Source of the DNA: Chersky-840 sp035604715
GTDB taxonomy: Bacteria > Actinomycetota > Acidimicrobiia > Acidimicrobiales > UBA8190
Length of the DNA stretch: 64,000 nucleotides
Reading direction: 5' to 3'
Assembly: GCA_963731665.1 (NCBI GenBank)
Contig: CAVSWP010000001.1
Span: forward strand, 62,001-126,000
Under the pieces are notes generated by a model. It saw only the letters and a list, made by a program, of their open reading frames with translations. It did no database searches and was not told the origin of the DNA. This document shows positions 40,381 to 49,134 of the stretch, in pieces. Both the position numbers and the translations under genes were made by a program. Position 1 is the stretch's first letter; each line of letters opens with the position of its first letter.

Positions 40381-41639
40381 CGCCGGGCGGCCACCTCGGC
40401 GCCCAGCCGGCGGCGCAGGAGGTCGAGGGCCGAGATGGCCGCGTACTGGCGGACCCGTTCGCGGTCCCCGGGGAGGTGGAACACCAGGGACTCGGCGTCC
40501 CGGTCGGGCAGGGCCAGGCCCACCATGACCGTCCCCGGGGCCACGCCCTCCTGATCGTCGGGCCCGGCCACGCCGGTGAGGGCGAGGCCCACGTCGGCGC
40601 CCAGGACGCGGCGCGCCCCCTCGGCCATGGCGCGCGCCGCGCTCTCGCTCACCACGGGGCCGTCGGGCACGCCCAGGACGCCGCGCTTGACGTCGGAGGC
40701 GTAGCTGACGACCGAGCCCCGGAACCAGTCGCTGGCGCCGGGCACGCCCACGAGGCGCGACGCCACCAGGCCACCGGTGAGCGACTCGGCCAACCCCAGG
40801 GTGAGGGCCCGGTCCGCCAGGAGGGCGGCCACGGCCACCTCCATGGTGTCGTCGTCGACCCCGAAGACGGCCTCGCCCACCAGGGCGCGCACCTCGGCCT
40901 CCTCGGCGTCGAGCAGGGCCCCGGCGGCGTCGGCGTCGGCCGCCTTGGCGGTGATGCGCACCTTGATGCCTTCGATCCCGCTCGCCAGGAAGGCGATGGT
41001 GGGGCCGGCGGCGGCGTCGAGCGCGGCGATGCGCGGGGCGAGGACCTCGCCCAGCCCGGACTCGCTCATGCCCCAGGTGCGCACCACCCGGCTCATGATC
41101 ACGGCCGCCTCGCCGGCCGATTCGGCGCGGCCGCGCAGGTCGGGGAGCACGGCCCGGGTGAACATCTCGACCAACTCGTAGGGCACGCCCGGCAGGGCGT
41201 ACACGACCTTGTGGCCGACCGGGCAGATGAGCCCGGGAGCGGTGCCCAGCTGCTGGGGGATGGCGGTGGCGCCCACGGGGACGTCGGCCTGGCGACCGTT
41301 GCTCTCGGGCATGTCGCGGCCCCGGCTGGCGAACATCTCGGCGATGCGGGCCACGATCTCGGGGTCGCGCACCAGGGGGACGTTCATGACCTCGGCGATG
41401 GCGTCGCGGGTGATGTCGTCGTGGGTGGGCCCCAGCCCCCCGCACACCACGACACCGTCGCTGCGGGCCAGGGCGGTGCGCAGGGCGAGCACGATGCGGG
41501 CCCGGTTGTCCCCCACGGCCTGGTGGAAGTGCGAGTCCACTCCCGCCAGGGCCAGCTGCTCTCCCATCCACGCCGAGTTGGTGTCGACGATCTGGCCCAG
41601 GAGCAGCTCGGTGCCGACGGCCAGGACCTCGATCCTCAC
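40377..41639 (-). CDS. cinA: CinA family protein (NMN amidohydrolase type)
   Basis: A 420-residue two-domain protein. The N-terminal MoCF-like/COG1058 domain (about 1-170) has EVLAVGTELLLGQIVDTNS and CGGLGPTHDDITRDA, associated with ADP-ribose pyrophosphatase activity. The C-terminal CinA domain (about 265-420) has AESLTGGLVASRLV, GSVVSYASDVKRGVLGV and ALTGVAGPDDQEG, associated with nicotinamide-mononucleotide deamidase. GTG 41639 overlaps the pgsA stop (GTGA), giving translational coupling. rimO-pgsA-cinA next to recA is the classic actinobacterial/firmicute arrangement, here with extra genes before recA. It neighbours a macro-domain protein also linked to ADP-ribose. Confidence 0.94.
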   Translation of the reverse strand: MRIEVLAVGTELLLGQIVDTNSAWMGEQLALAGVDSHFHQAVGDNRARIVLALRTALARSDGVVVCGGLGPTHDDITRDAIAEVMNVPLVRDPEIVARIAEMFASRGRDMPESNGRQADVPVGATAIPQQLGTAPGLICPVGHKVVYALPGVPYELVEMFTRAVLPDLRGRAESAGEAAVIMSRVVRTWGMSESGLGEVLAPRIAALDAAAGPTIAFLASGIEGIKVRITAKAADADAAGALLDAEEAEVRALVGEAVFGVDDDTMEVAVAALLADRALTLGLAESLTGGLVASRLVGVPGASDWFRGSVVSYASDVKRGVLGVPDGPVVSESAARAMAEGARRVLGADVGLALTGVAGPDDQEGVAPGTVMVGLALPDRDAESLVFHLPGDRERVRQYAAISALDLLRRRLGAEVAARR

Positions 41640-42247
41640 CGGCGGTCCTCGTTGCAGGTGTCCCCGGCGGCGGCGGCGCGCGACGCCCGGTGCCCGTCGA
41701 GGAGGTACTGGGCGCCGGTGGCCACGGTGAAGGCGACGGCCACCCACACGGCGACGTCGAGGACGCCGCGGTGCGGGGCCACCGACGGGGCCAGGCACAG
41801 GAGGATGACGATGCCCTGGACGAGCGTCTTGACCTTGGCCGAGGCGCGCGCCGGGAGCGAGATGCCGCGTCGGCCCGCGGCCACGCGATACAGGCTCATC
41901 CACACCTCGCGCGCCGCGATGAGGGCGACGGGGAGCCACGACAGCTCTCCCTTGGCCGCCAGCGCGCACAAGGCGCCCACCACGGCGGCCTTGTCGGCCA
42001 GAGGGTCGAGGAAGGCACCCGACCGGGTGGTGCCCTGGCGCCGGGCCAGCCACCCGTCGACGCCGTCGGTGAGGCCGATGGCCAGAGCAACACCGAACGG
42101 CGCCCAACCCGGGCCGCGCACCACGATCATCGCCACCAACAGGGGCGTGGCCAACAGGCGGGCCACGGTGATGGCGTTGGCCGGGGTGTTGAGCGCCGAG
42201 GGGCCGAAGGTCGAGACGTGCATGCGCTCGCGCAGGGGCTCGGTCAT
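41636..42247 (-). CDS. pgsA: CDP-alcohol phosphatidyltransferase (PgsA-like)
   Basis: Integral membrane enzyme of 203 residues making phosphatidylglycerol-phosphate or a related lipid from CDP-diacylglycerol. The family motif D-x2-D-G-x2-A-R-x8-G-x3-D-x3-D is complete: DGVDGWLARRQGTTRSGAF then LDPLADK. About five membrane segments are visible. ATG 42247 overlaps the rimO stop (ATGA), and its own stop overlaps cinA. The exact alcohol acceptor is inferred from the conserved neighbourhood. Confidence 0.9.
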   Translation of the reverse strand: MTEPLRERMHVSTFGPSALNTPANAITVARLLATPLLVAMIVVRGPGWAPFGVALAIGLTDGVDGWLARRQGTTRSGAFLDPLADKAAVVGALCALAAKGELSWLPVALIAAREVWMSLYRVAAGRRGISLPARASAKVKTLVQGIVILLCLAPSVAPHRGVLDVAVWVAVAFTVATGAQYLLDGHRASRAAAAGDTCNEDRR

Positions 42248-43548
42248 GGACCGGCCCACAGGTCCGGGCCCGCCGCGCCGGTGACGGTGACGCGGTGGAG
42301 CTCCCCCACCCCGAGCGCGGGGTCGACGTGGACGACGCCGTCGATCTCGGGAGCCTCACGATGCGAGCGGGCCACGCCCGGCGCGTCCATGAGGACGTCG
42401 AGGCGCTGGCCCACGAGGGCGCACCGGCGTTCGGCGGTGATGGCGTCCTGGAGCTCCGAGCACTCCCGCAGCCGCTCCAGGGCGAGCTCGGCGGGCACCG
42501 CCCCGGGGAGGCCGGCGGCGTAGGTGCCGGGCTCTTCGGAGAAGGTGAAGAAGCCCGCCCAGTCGAGCCGGGCCTCGGCCAGGAACGCCAACAACAGGTC
42601 GTGGTCGTCTTCGGTCTCCCCCGGATAGCCGAGGATGAACGACGATCGCAGGGCGGCGTCGGGCGCGGCGGCGCGGATGGTGTCGATGCGCTCGAGGAAG
42701 CGCGCCGCGTCACCCCACCGGCGCATGCGCTGTACCAGGGGCCGGGACACGTGCTGGAGCGACAGGTCGAAATAGGGCACGCCGGTGGACACCACGGCGT
42801 CGATGAGCGAGTCGTCGAGCGCCGAGGGGTACAGGTAGAGGAGCCGGACGCGCTCGACGCGACGCGCCAGCCGGCGCACGAGGCCGACGATGGGGCGGGG
42901 CGCGCCGGCGGGGCGCGCCACATGCTCGGGGTCACTGCGGTCGAGCCCCCACGAGGCCAGGTCCTGGGCCACCAGGACGACCTCGCGCACGGCGTCGCCG
43001 AGCTCGTCCACCTCGGCCAGGACCACGTCTTCGGGGCGCGACCGCTGCAGGCCGCGAAACGACGGGATGGCACAGAAGCCGCAGCGCCGGTCACAGCCCT
43101 CGGCAACCTTGACGTACGCCCAGGGCGCATGGGCGGGGGGACGGGGGAGGTTCAGGAGGTCGAACGACGGGGGGGCCTCGCCCGTGACGTGCTCGTCGGT
43201 GAGGGTGCCCCCGTCCCTCTTGCCCAACGTGACCGGAATCCCGAAGCCCACCACCAGGTCCACCTCGGGCAGCGCGGCGGCGAGCTGGGCGCCGTGGCGC
43301 TCGGCCAGACATCCCGTCACCACCAGGCGGGCTTCGGGGTGGCGGACCGCCGCGAGCTCGAGGATGGTGTCGATCGACTCCTGGCGGGCGGCCTCGATGA
43401 AGGCGCACGTGTTGACCACCACGAGCTGGGCCTCGTCGGGCGAGGGCGCCGGCTCGTAGCCGTCACGGCGCAGGGTCCCGGCCAGCTTGTCCGAGTCGAC
43501 CTGGTTCTTGGGGCACCCGAGGGTCTCCAACCAGTATCGCTCGGCCAC
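42244..43548 (-). CDS. rimO: ribosomal protein S12 methylthiotransferase RimO
   Basis: Radical-SAM methylthiotransferase of 434 residues that modifies an Asp of ribosomal protein S12. The N-terminal cluster cysteines lie in LGCPKNQVDSD, VVNTCAFI and VTGCLAERH, and the radical-SAM motif is CDRRCGFC (GCDRRCGFCAIPSFRG). Downstream are LLYLYPSALDD, PYFDLSLQHVS and SFILGYPGETEDDH, and a C-terminal TRAM domain. PKNQVDSD identifies RimO rather than MiaB. ATG 43548 begins MAERYWLETLGCPKNQ. Confidence 0.96.
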   Translation of the reverse strand: MAERYWLETLGCPKNQVDSDKLAGTLRRDGYEPAPSPDEAQLVVVNTCAFIEAARQESIDTILELAAVRHPEARLVVTGCLAERHGAQLAAALPEVDLVVGFGIPVTLGKRDGGTLTDEHVTGEAPPSFDLLNLPRPPAHAPWAYVKVAEGCDRRCGFCAIPSFRGLQRSRPEDVVLAEVDELGDAVREVVLVAQDLASWGLDRSDPEHVARPAGAPRPIVGLVRRLARRVERVRLLYLYPSALDDSLIDAVVSTGVPYFDLSLQHVSRPLVQRMRRWGDAARFLERIDTIRAAAPDAALRSSFILGYPGETEDDHDLLLAFLAEARLDWAGFFTFSEEPGTYAAGLPGAVPAELALERLRECSELQDAITAERRCALVGQRLDVLMDAPGVARSHREAPEIDGVVHVDPALGVGELHRVTVTGAAGPDLWAGP

Positions 43549-43630
43549 CAGGACAATCTACCGGCGCAACCCCACCCCACCCCGACCGGGGCCGGGCCCG
43601 CCACCGGGTGGGTGGGTGGCGCCAAGGGCC

Positions 43631-44581
43631 CTAGCGGTAGTGCTGGGGCGCGTTCCAGTACCCGCCCAGCTCGACGTCGAACGACTCCGGTGAGAAGGCT
43701 TGGCGCCCGCCCCCCGGGTTGCTGGTGAGCTCGCCGAAGACGATGCGGCCGTCGACGTCGTAGAGGTCGACCCGGACGAAGTCGGTCTCCTTGCCGAGCG
43801 TCTCGGCGATGTGGACCATTTCGTCGAGCGAGTCAGGGCGCGCTGGGGCGGGTTCGGCGGGGGGATAGACCACCGAGGCGTCGACCGGAGTCCAGTCAGG
43901 GCGAAAGAGATTGACGCGATGACTGGTGAAACGGTCGGAGTTGACCTGGACCAGGCGGACCCGACCGTCGAAGACGTAGAGCTTGTAGTCCGGTGGGATG
44001 TGCCCGTCGCGGCCCAGGAGCAGCTCCTCGACCATGATGCGCGGGGGGACGTCGCGATACGCCCATTCCAGCTCGACATCGGCGTAGCGGATCTTCAGCC
44101 ACGTCCGACACGTCGCCACCAACTGGTCCCGGTCGAGCCCGCGCCGGGTGGTGGTGAAGATCCCCCCCGAGAGACGGGCCGACTCCCCCGAGTCGAGCCC
44201 CGGGGCATGCGCCCGGTCGCCCACGATCCAGATCATCCCCGAGGCATGGCTCGGCTTGACGACGAACTCGGCGGGGAGCACTGACAGTTCCAGCTCGGCC
44301 GGGTCGGCGACCACGGCGTGCAGCCGGGGGAGCACCTCGGAGCCGACGGCGCCGGCCACGTAGTCACGCACCGCCACCTTGTCGGCAAAGGTCGTGAGCA
44401 GGGGTCGACGGTCCAGGGCCATCTTCCGCACCACCTTTTGGGTGAAGGTCACGGGACCGCCGGGAGGCCACGAGCGACGTTGGTTCCAGTAGTAGAAGCG
44501 GCTCCGCATCTCGAAGGGCACGCGCGGTGAGTACACCAGGGCTCGCGCACGGGCCCGGAGGCGTTGCCGCCAAGGCTTCAC
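43631..44581 (-). CDS. TupA-like ATP-grasp protein
   Basis: A 316-residue ATP-grasp ligase-like protein of the TupA-like group (named for teichuronopeptide biosynthesis). Visible features: FTQKVVRKMALDRRPLLTTFADK, VVKPSHASGMIWIV (ATP-binding Lys/Ser loop), RIMVEELLLG, PPDYKLYVFDGRV, DFVRVDLYDVDG and RIVFGELTSNPGGG (Mg-binding Glu/Asn). These enzymes are found in polysaccharide clusters and probably link amino acids or similar groups to a glycan. ATG 44581. A close paralogue lies 83 bp upstream on the same strand. Confidence 0.85.
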   Translation of the reverse strand: MKPWRQRLRARARALVYSPRVPFEMRSRFYYWNQRRSWPPGGPVTFTQKVVRKMALDRRPLLTTFADKVAVRDYVAGAVGSEVLPRLHAVVADPAELELSVLPAEFVVKPSHASGMIWIVGDRAHAPGLDSGESARLSGGIFTTTRRGLDRDQLVATCRTWLKIRYADVELEWAYRDVPPRIMVEELLLGRDGHIPPDYKLYVFDGRVRLVQVNSDRFTSHRVNLFRPDWTPVDASVVYPPAEPAPARPDSLDEMVHIAETLGKETDFVRVDLYDVDGRIVFGELTSNPGGGRQAFSPESFDVELGGYWNAPQHYR

Positions 44582-44664
44582 CGGACATCTCTCGGTGGCA
44601 GAGCACAGGAGTCGACAGGAGACGAGGTTACGGCATGGCGTGCCGACCAGTCAGGAGGGTGACG

Positions 44665-45618
44665 TCAGCGGTACTGATCAGGGAGGTTCCAGTAGCCGCC
44701 GAGCTCGAGGTCGAACGACTTCGGCGTGAACCCCGGGGCGTAGGGGCCGCCGGGGATGCTGGTGAGCTCGCCGAAGACGATGCGGCCGTCAACGTCATAG
44801 AGGTCGACCCGGACGAAGTCGGTCTCCTTGCCGAGCGTCTCGGCGATGTGGATCATCTTCTCCAGCGAGTCGGGCCGGGTGGGCGCCTGGGGGGCGGGTG
44901 GGTAGATCAGCTGGGCGTCGACCGGAGCCCAGTCGGGACCCACGAGATTGCAGCGGTGGTCACCGAAGCGGTCCGTGTGGACCTCGAGAAGCCGCACGCG
45001 GCCATGGAAGACGTAGAGCTTGTAGTCCGGTGGGACGTGCCCGTCGGGGCCCCGGAGCAGCTCCTCGACCATGATGCGCGGGGGGATGTGGCGGTAGGCC
45101 CATTCCAGCTCCAGATCGGCGTAGTTGATCGACAGCCATCTCCGACACGCCGCCCGGAGCATGTCCCAGTCGAGCCGGTCCGGCGTCGTCGTGAAGATCT
45201 CGGACGTCTGGCGCGTCGAATCGTCGGACACGAGCTGCTGCGATGGAGCCTCGTCCCCGACGATCCAGATCATGCCCGAGGCATGGTTGGGCTTGACGAC
45301 GAACCGCTCCGGCAGCCGGTCGGGCTCCAACTCGGTGGGGTCGGCCACGACGGCGTAGAGCTCGGTCAACACCTCGGGACCGACGGCGTGGGCGACGTAG
45401 TCACGCACGGCGATCTTGTCGGCAAAGGTGGTGAGCAAGGGCCTGCGGTCCTTGAGCATCTTCCACAGCACCTTCTGGCTGAAGCTCACGGGCTGCCGAC
45501 GACGCCAAGAACGATGCCTATCCAGGTACAGCAGTCGGCAGCGCAATTCGAACGGCACCGAGGGCGAATAGGCGACGCCGAACACCTTCTGCTTGAGCGC
45601 CCGCGCCGCGGGTGTCAC
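44665..45618 (-). CDS. TupA-like ATP-grasp protein, tandem paralogue
   Basis: A 317-residue paralogue of the preceding gene, similar over its length: SFSQKVLWKMLKDRRPLLTT, VVKPNHASGMIWIV, RIMVEELLRG, YKLYVFHGRVRL, DFVRVDLYDVDG, FGELTSIPGG and the shared end DLELGGYWNLPDQYR. GTG 45618 was chosen because GGGAG lies 6 nt upstream and it aligns with the start of the paralogue; the frame is open up to 45702. The N-lobe diverges more than the catalytic core, which suggests different acceptors. It is the first gene of the pair. Confidence 0.85.
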   Translation of the reverse strand: MTPAARALKQKVFGVAYSPSVPFELRCRLLYLDRHRSWRRRQPVSFSQKVLWKMLKDRRPLLTTFADKIAVRDYVAHAVGPEVLTELYAVVADPTELEPDRLPERFVVKPNHASGMIWIVGDEAPSQQLVSDDSTRQTSEIFTTTPDRLDWDMLRAACRRWLSINYADLELEWAYRHIPPRIMVEELLRGPDGHVPPDYKLYVFHGRVRLLEVHTDRFGDHRCNLVGPDWAPVDAQLIYPPAPQAPTRPDSLEKMIHIAETLGKETDFVRVDLYDVDGRIVFGELTSIPGGPYAPGFTPKSFDLELGGYWNLPDQYR

Positions 45619-45868
45619 CGTGAGCTCCCGGTGAACGCCGAGCTCGCCCCACGCCCCACGGGCGCGGCGACAGGGCGGGCGTTGTGCCCAACCGTGAAGC
45701 ACATGTGGACCCCCCAGTCCGCCCCCGCCGGCCGTGGCTCACGACCCGGCGCCTACTGCGCACCCCTCATGGTGTAGTGCCAACCTCACCAGGGGTCCAA
45801 ACCAGGGCCAACACCCGGACAACGGACGCCACCCGGATGGTCGCCCGCCCAGGGCGCCGTCACGGAGC

Positions 45869-45956
45869 GGAGAGGGAGGGATTTGAACCCTCGGACCCAG
45901 TTTCCCAGGTCAACTCATTAGCAGTGAGTCCGATTCGGCCGCTCTCGCACCTCTCC
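45869..45956 (-). tRNA. tRNA-Ser (anticodon GCT)
   Basis: 88 nt read on the minus strand. The acceptor stem GGAGAGG pairs with CCTCTCC; the anticodon stem ACTCA/TGAGT encloses CTGCTAA (anticodon GCT, decoding AGC/AGT). A long variable arm (ACCTGGGAAACTGGGT) marks a class II tRNA, and the T arm is GAGGGTTCAAATCCCTC. CCA is not encoded. Confidence 0.97.
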
Positions 45957-46070
45957 CGACGGGACTCCCCGCCACCACCGGCTGTGTGTCACATTCCCGT
46001 CACACTCCCGGGGCGGGACTGGTCCCAATGGCTCAAAACTACCAGCCCGGTGTCACCAGAGCCCCGGCTC

Positions 46071-46817
46071 TCACCGGGCCACCCAGTTCCACATCGGGGC
46101 ATCGAAGGCCGCGCTGAACTCGGCGCGGCTGTACGGTCCGGTGCCGTCCATGTCGAAGATGCGCAGCCCTGCCTGGGCGACGAGCAGTTGGAACAGTTCG
46201 TCCGAGGTCGTTCCATAGTGGTCCGCCCCGCCGAGCCCGTGCTCGAACACGACGACCGGGCGGTGGGTGACGATGGTGTTCATGGCCCCCCGCAGGACCT
46301 CGCCTTCGGCCCCTTCGACATCGATCTTGATCAGGGCGGGGACGTACCCGGCAGGAATCGCCTCGTCGAGAGGCTCCACCTGGACCCGGATGCGCTCGGT
46401 CTGTTCGTCCTTGTAGTAGGTGCGCGCCCGGAGGCCGCTGTTCCCGGGATTGCTGGAGACGAAGACGAAATCCTCCTCGCCCTTGTGGTCGGACAAAGCC
46501 GCACAGTGCACATCGACCGTCGGGAACTGGGCCTGGAGGTCGCTGGCCAGGTGGGGAAGCGGTTCCCAGGCGAGGTGCCGACCTCGGGGGGCCAGGCGCA
46601 ACATGGCGGACAGGACCGATCCGGCGTGGGCGCCCACGTCGATGCAGTTGGAGTCCTCCCGTAGCACCATGTCGAGGATCAGGAGGATGGCGCGGTCGTC
46701 GCGGGCGATGCGCTCGTAGAACGCGTTCGGGAAGAAACGATGTTTGATCCGTCTCGCCGTGGGCAAGAGGCCGACCCGATCGAGCGTCTGAGCGGCCTGA
46801 TCTTTGAGCGTGGTCAC
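46071..46817 (-). CDS. FkbM family methyltransferase
   Basis: A 248-residue SAM methyltransferase of the FkbM family, common in glycan and secondary-metabolite loci where it O-methylates sugars. Hallmarks: SNCIDVGAHAGSVLSAMLRL (SAM loop), HLAWEPLPHL and PALIKIDVEGAEGEVLRGA (the IKIDVEG-E box). It starts at GTG 46817 with little ribosome-site support. It lies 52 bp after the stop of the next methyltransferase on the same strand, and the two open the second glycan locus. Confidence 0.9.
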   Translation of the reverse strand: MTTLKDQAAQTLDRVGLLPTARRIKHRFFPNAFYERIARDDRAILLILDMVLREDSNCIDVGAHAGSVLSAMLRLAPRGRHLAWEPLPHLASDLQAQFPTVDVHCAALSDHKGEEDFVFVSSNPGNSGLRARTYYKDEQTERIRVQVEPLDEAIPAGYVPALIKIDVEGAEGEVLRGAMNTIVTHRPVVVFEHGLGGADHYGTTSDELFQLLVAQAGLRIFDMDGTGPYSRAEFSAAFDAPMWNWVAR

Positions 46818-46869
46818 TTTTCTAAGTTACCGACCTCGGGCATCCCGGTCCATGATTTGCCGTGAAACC

Positions 46870-47571
46870 TCAGTGGCCGGGCCCATCCTTCACGGCGCGC
46901 GCGCCGACGATCACTGGGAACATGGGGTCGTGCGCCCAGATTCGACGCCCGAGCCGGGCCGCAGGGACGCCCCGAAATCTTGCGATCACCGCGAGGCAGT
47001 TCCCCAAGGACTCCACCTCGGTGTGACCAAATGGCGAAAGAAGCTGCGACACCGATCGACAGGTGAAGCGCCAATAGTCTGCTTCGAAGCCGCTGGTCCA
47101 ATTGATCTGTTCGGCTGCTGGAACGGTGAGGAGCAACACGCCGCCGGGAGCGAGCACGCGGTGCAGCTCGCCGATCGCCGCCTGGACGTCAAACACGTAT
47201 TGCAGTGTCTGCGGCACGATGGCGATGTCGAAGGCGTTAGACGGGACCTGCGGCATGCACGCGAGGTCGGCCACGATCGTCACATTCGGGAGTTGGGCGT
47301 CGACGTCCAGGATATCCACATTGGTCACGCGCTCTGGGTAGCGTTCGCAGTAATGGGGTTCCCGGATCTCAACCGCGCGTCCGACGATGTCGGAACGATG
47401 GGCCTCGATGAAATGGTCGATGTAGGCGCGGCCGACGCCCGGTGGACCGACGCGGTAATTCCCCTTGGGCGCCAAGGGCCGTAGCTGGTGACCGATCCCG
47501 AGCCAGGCCGGCTGCCGTTTGCGTAGGAATCCGCGCCAGTTCACGGTGGCAGTCACAGGACTAGAATTCAT
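46870..47571 (-). CDS. class I SAM-dependent methyltransferase
   Basis: A 233-residue methyltransferase-like protein: GRAVEIREPHYCERY takes the place of the usual glycine loop, then NVDILDVDAQLPNVTIVADL, the acidic strand FDIAIVPQTLQYVFDVQAAI and HRVLAPGGVLLLTVPA. The lack of a canonical GxGxG loop is noteworthy, but this layout is known in glycan-cluster methyltransferases of the Methyltransf_11 type. ATG 47571. It precedes the FkbM gene, probably in one transcript. Codon and base use is slightly less G/C-rich than in the core genes. Confidence 0.75.
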   Translation of the reverse strand: MNSSPVTATVNWRGFLRKRQPAWLGIGHQLRPLAPKGNYRVGPPGVGRAYIDHFIEAHRSDIVGRAVEIREPHYCERYPERVTNVDILDVDAQLPNVTIVADLACMPQVPSNAFDIAIVPQTLQYVFDVQAAIGELHRVLAPGGVLLLTVPAAEQINWTSGFEADYWRFTCRSVSQLLSPFGHTEVESLGNCLAVIARFRGVPAARLGRRIWAHDPMFPVIVGARAVKDGPGH

Positions 47572-47931
47572 GATCTGACCTCAGATCTCCGTTGCTCACT
47601 CTCAGAATCGGAGGTTCCGGCCTACCCAGTTCCCTCGAAGGCGCACTGAACACCCTTCTTAATTCTAGGGCTGAGCACGCTCTTAGCCCTGACGATCGAG
47701 TTCCCGGGTGAACAATTCGCGAACTTCTGGGTGAGATCCCGAGAAATATCGTCACGAACAGTGGCCAATGGCGCCGCGCCCTTCAGTGGTCGCCCCATCC
47801 CGACGATAGATTGGCCTTGGAACAGCATGGCGCCTGGACATGTGACGATGACTACCTCCCGCCCAATCCCCGCACCGGTGTGTGACCAGTACTTTCGCGG
47901 CACGTCGTTCGAGCCCGGGGCGTAGCTGACG
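47572..47931. other. 360-bp divergent intergenic region
   Basis: Lies between the methyltransferase (minus) and the GT4 (plus). It is richer in A/T than its surroundings, particularly 47575-47770, fitting promoters in both directions. Short open frames on either strand show no family resemblance. No clear inverted repeat or known riboswitch core was found. Confidence 0.45.
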
Positions 47932-49095
47932 ATGCGCATCCTCATGTACGCCGAGTCGCTGGCGCGCAAAGGTGGGACCGAGATCAGCAGCATGCAGATC
48001 GCCAGGGCGTTGAGCGAGCGGGGCAACACCGTGGACGTGTTCTACGAGCACGACGGTGAGCTTCACTCGGAGTACCTCTCCTTCTGCCGTTCGGTGAGCG
48101 CGTCACGTATGAGCGTCGGCAAACTCTCGGCACGGGACGGCGCCCGGATCCTCCCGGCGATCTGGTCGGGAGCTCGGCGTCGACCGGACGTGATCTACGC
48201 ACACCGCTTCCGCGACGTGATCACGGGCCGATTGACAGGGACCCTGGCGCGCGCTCCTGTCGTGTGTCACCTCCGTGACGTGTTCCACGACGGGACGACC
48301 CCCCGGTTGGCGAAATGGGGCGACAGGTACATCGCGGTGTCCGGTGCGACCCGCGACTCGTGGGTGGCCGACGGCCTCGACAGCAGTCGCGTCGAGGTCG
48401 TGCACTCGGGAATCGACCCTTCGCAGTATCCCTTCGGGGGCGCCGCCGAACGGGCCAAGGCGCGTGAGGCCTTGGGGATCGCTCCTGACCTCTTTGTGGC
48501 CGTCTATTACGGTCGAGTCGACGTCGACAAGGGCATGGACCTCTTGCTCGATGCCTGGCGACGGCTGGGCATGTCGCCCGACGAGGGTCTCCTGGTGATC
48601 CAGGGGAACCCGGTGCTCGCCCGTGATCCCGATGCATACCTGCAAGAGCTCAAGGACCGAGCGCCTCAGGGATGTCTGTGGCTACCCATGAGCAAGGACG
48701 TCGTCACCGTCCTGCACGCCGCCGATGTCGTGTTGCTGGCCTCGGTCACGGAAGGGCTTTGTCGGGTGGTGCTCGAGGGGATGGCCACCGGCCGGCCTGT
48801 GGTGGCGACGCGCGTGGGCGGGATTCCCGAGATCCTCACCGGGCCGTTTCAGCGGTTCCTGTTCGACAGTGGCGACGTGGGCGGACTGGTCGAGCAGCTG
48901 GCGTCCATAGCCGGATGGCAGCAGCGCGAACCCCAGCTGGCCGAGCAATGCTCGCAACACATCCACACCAACTTCAGTCTCAAGGCGATGGCCGCCAGGG
49001 TCGAGGAGATCTTGCAGGAAGAGGTCGACAAGAAGTCCAGGGGAAGGTCTCGGCCCCGGTCCCGTGAGACCCAGACGGTCACCACCTCGCTCTGA
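47932..49095 (+). CDS. glycosyltransferase, GT4-like (first of a duplicated pair)
   Basis: A 387-residue GT-B enzyme starting MRILMYAESLARKGGTEISS (glycine loop) with YIAVSGATRDSWVADGL, VEVVHSGIDPSQYPFGG, AVYYGRVDVDKGMDLLLDAW, VLLASVTEGLCRVVLEGMA (EX7E) and GRPVVATRVGGIPEIL. It is near-identical in layout to the gene at 50673-51827, showing a recent duplication around a nucleotidyltransferase/deacetylase pair. The combination of GT4 transferase and PIG-L deacetylase recalls MshA/MshB, but MshC/MshD are absent, so glycan assembly is the likelier role. Confidence 0.88.
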   Translation: MRILMYAESLARKGGTEISSMQIARALSERGNTVDVFYEHDGELHSEYLSFCRSVSASRMSVGKLSARDGARILPAIWSGARRRPDVIYAHRFRDVITGRLTGTLARAPVVCHLRDVFHDGTTPRLAKWGDRYIAVSGATRDSWVADGLDSSRVEVVHSGIDPSQYPFGGAAERAKAREALGIAPDLFVAVYYGRVDVDKGMDLLLDAWRRLGMSPDEGLLVIQGNPVLARDPDAYLQELKDRAPQGCLWLPMSKDVVTVLHAADVVLLASVTEGLCRVVLEGMATGRPVVATRVGGIPEILTGPFQRFLFDSGDVGGLVEQLASIAGWQQREPQLAEQCSQHIHTNFSLKAMAARVEEILQEEVDKKSRGRSRPRSRETQTVTTSL

Positions 49096-49134
49096 CGCCG
49101 AGTGAACTGGTGGCGGCCAAGTAATATTGCATGG

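Noticed and set aside
45869..45956. An integration (att) site at tRNA-Ser.
   Set aside because: No integrase gene and no obvious repeat of the tRNA 3' end were found within the window.
47622..48029. A 135-codon minus-strand frame beginning with a hydrophobic stretch that looks like a signal peptide.
   Set aside because: The hydrophobic part is the complement of the conserved GT4 start; the same false signal appears opposite the GT4 at 50673.
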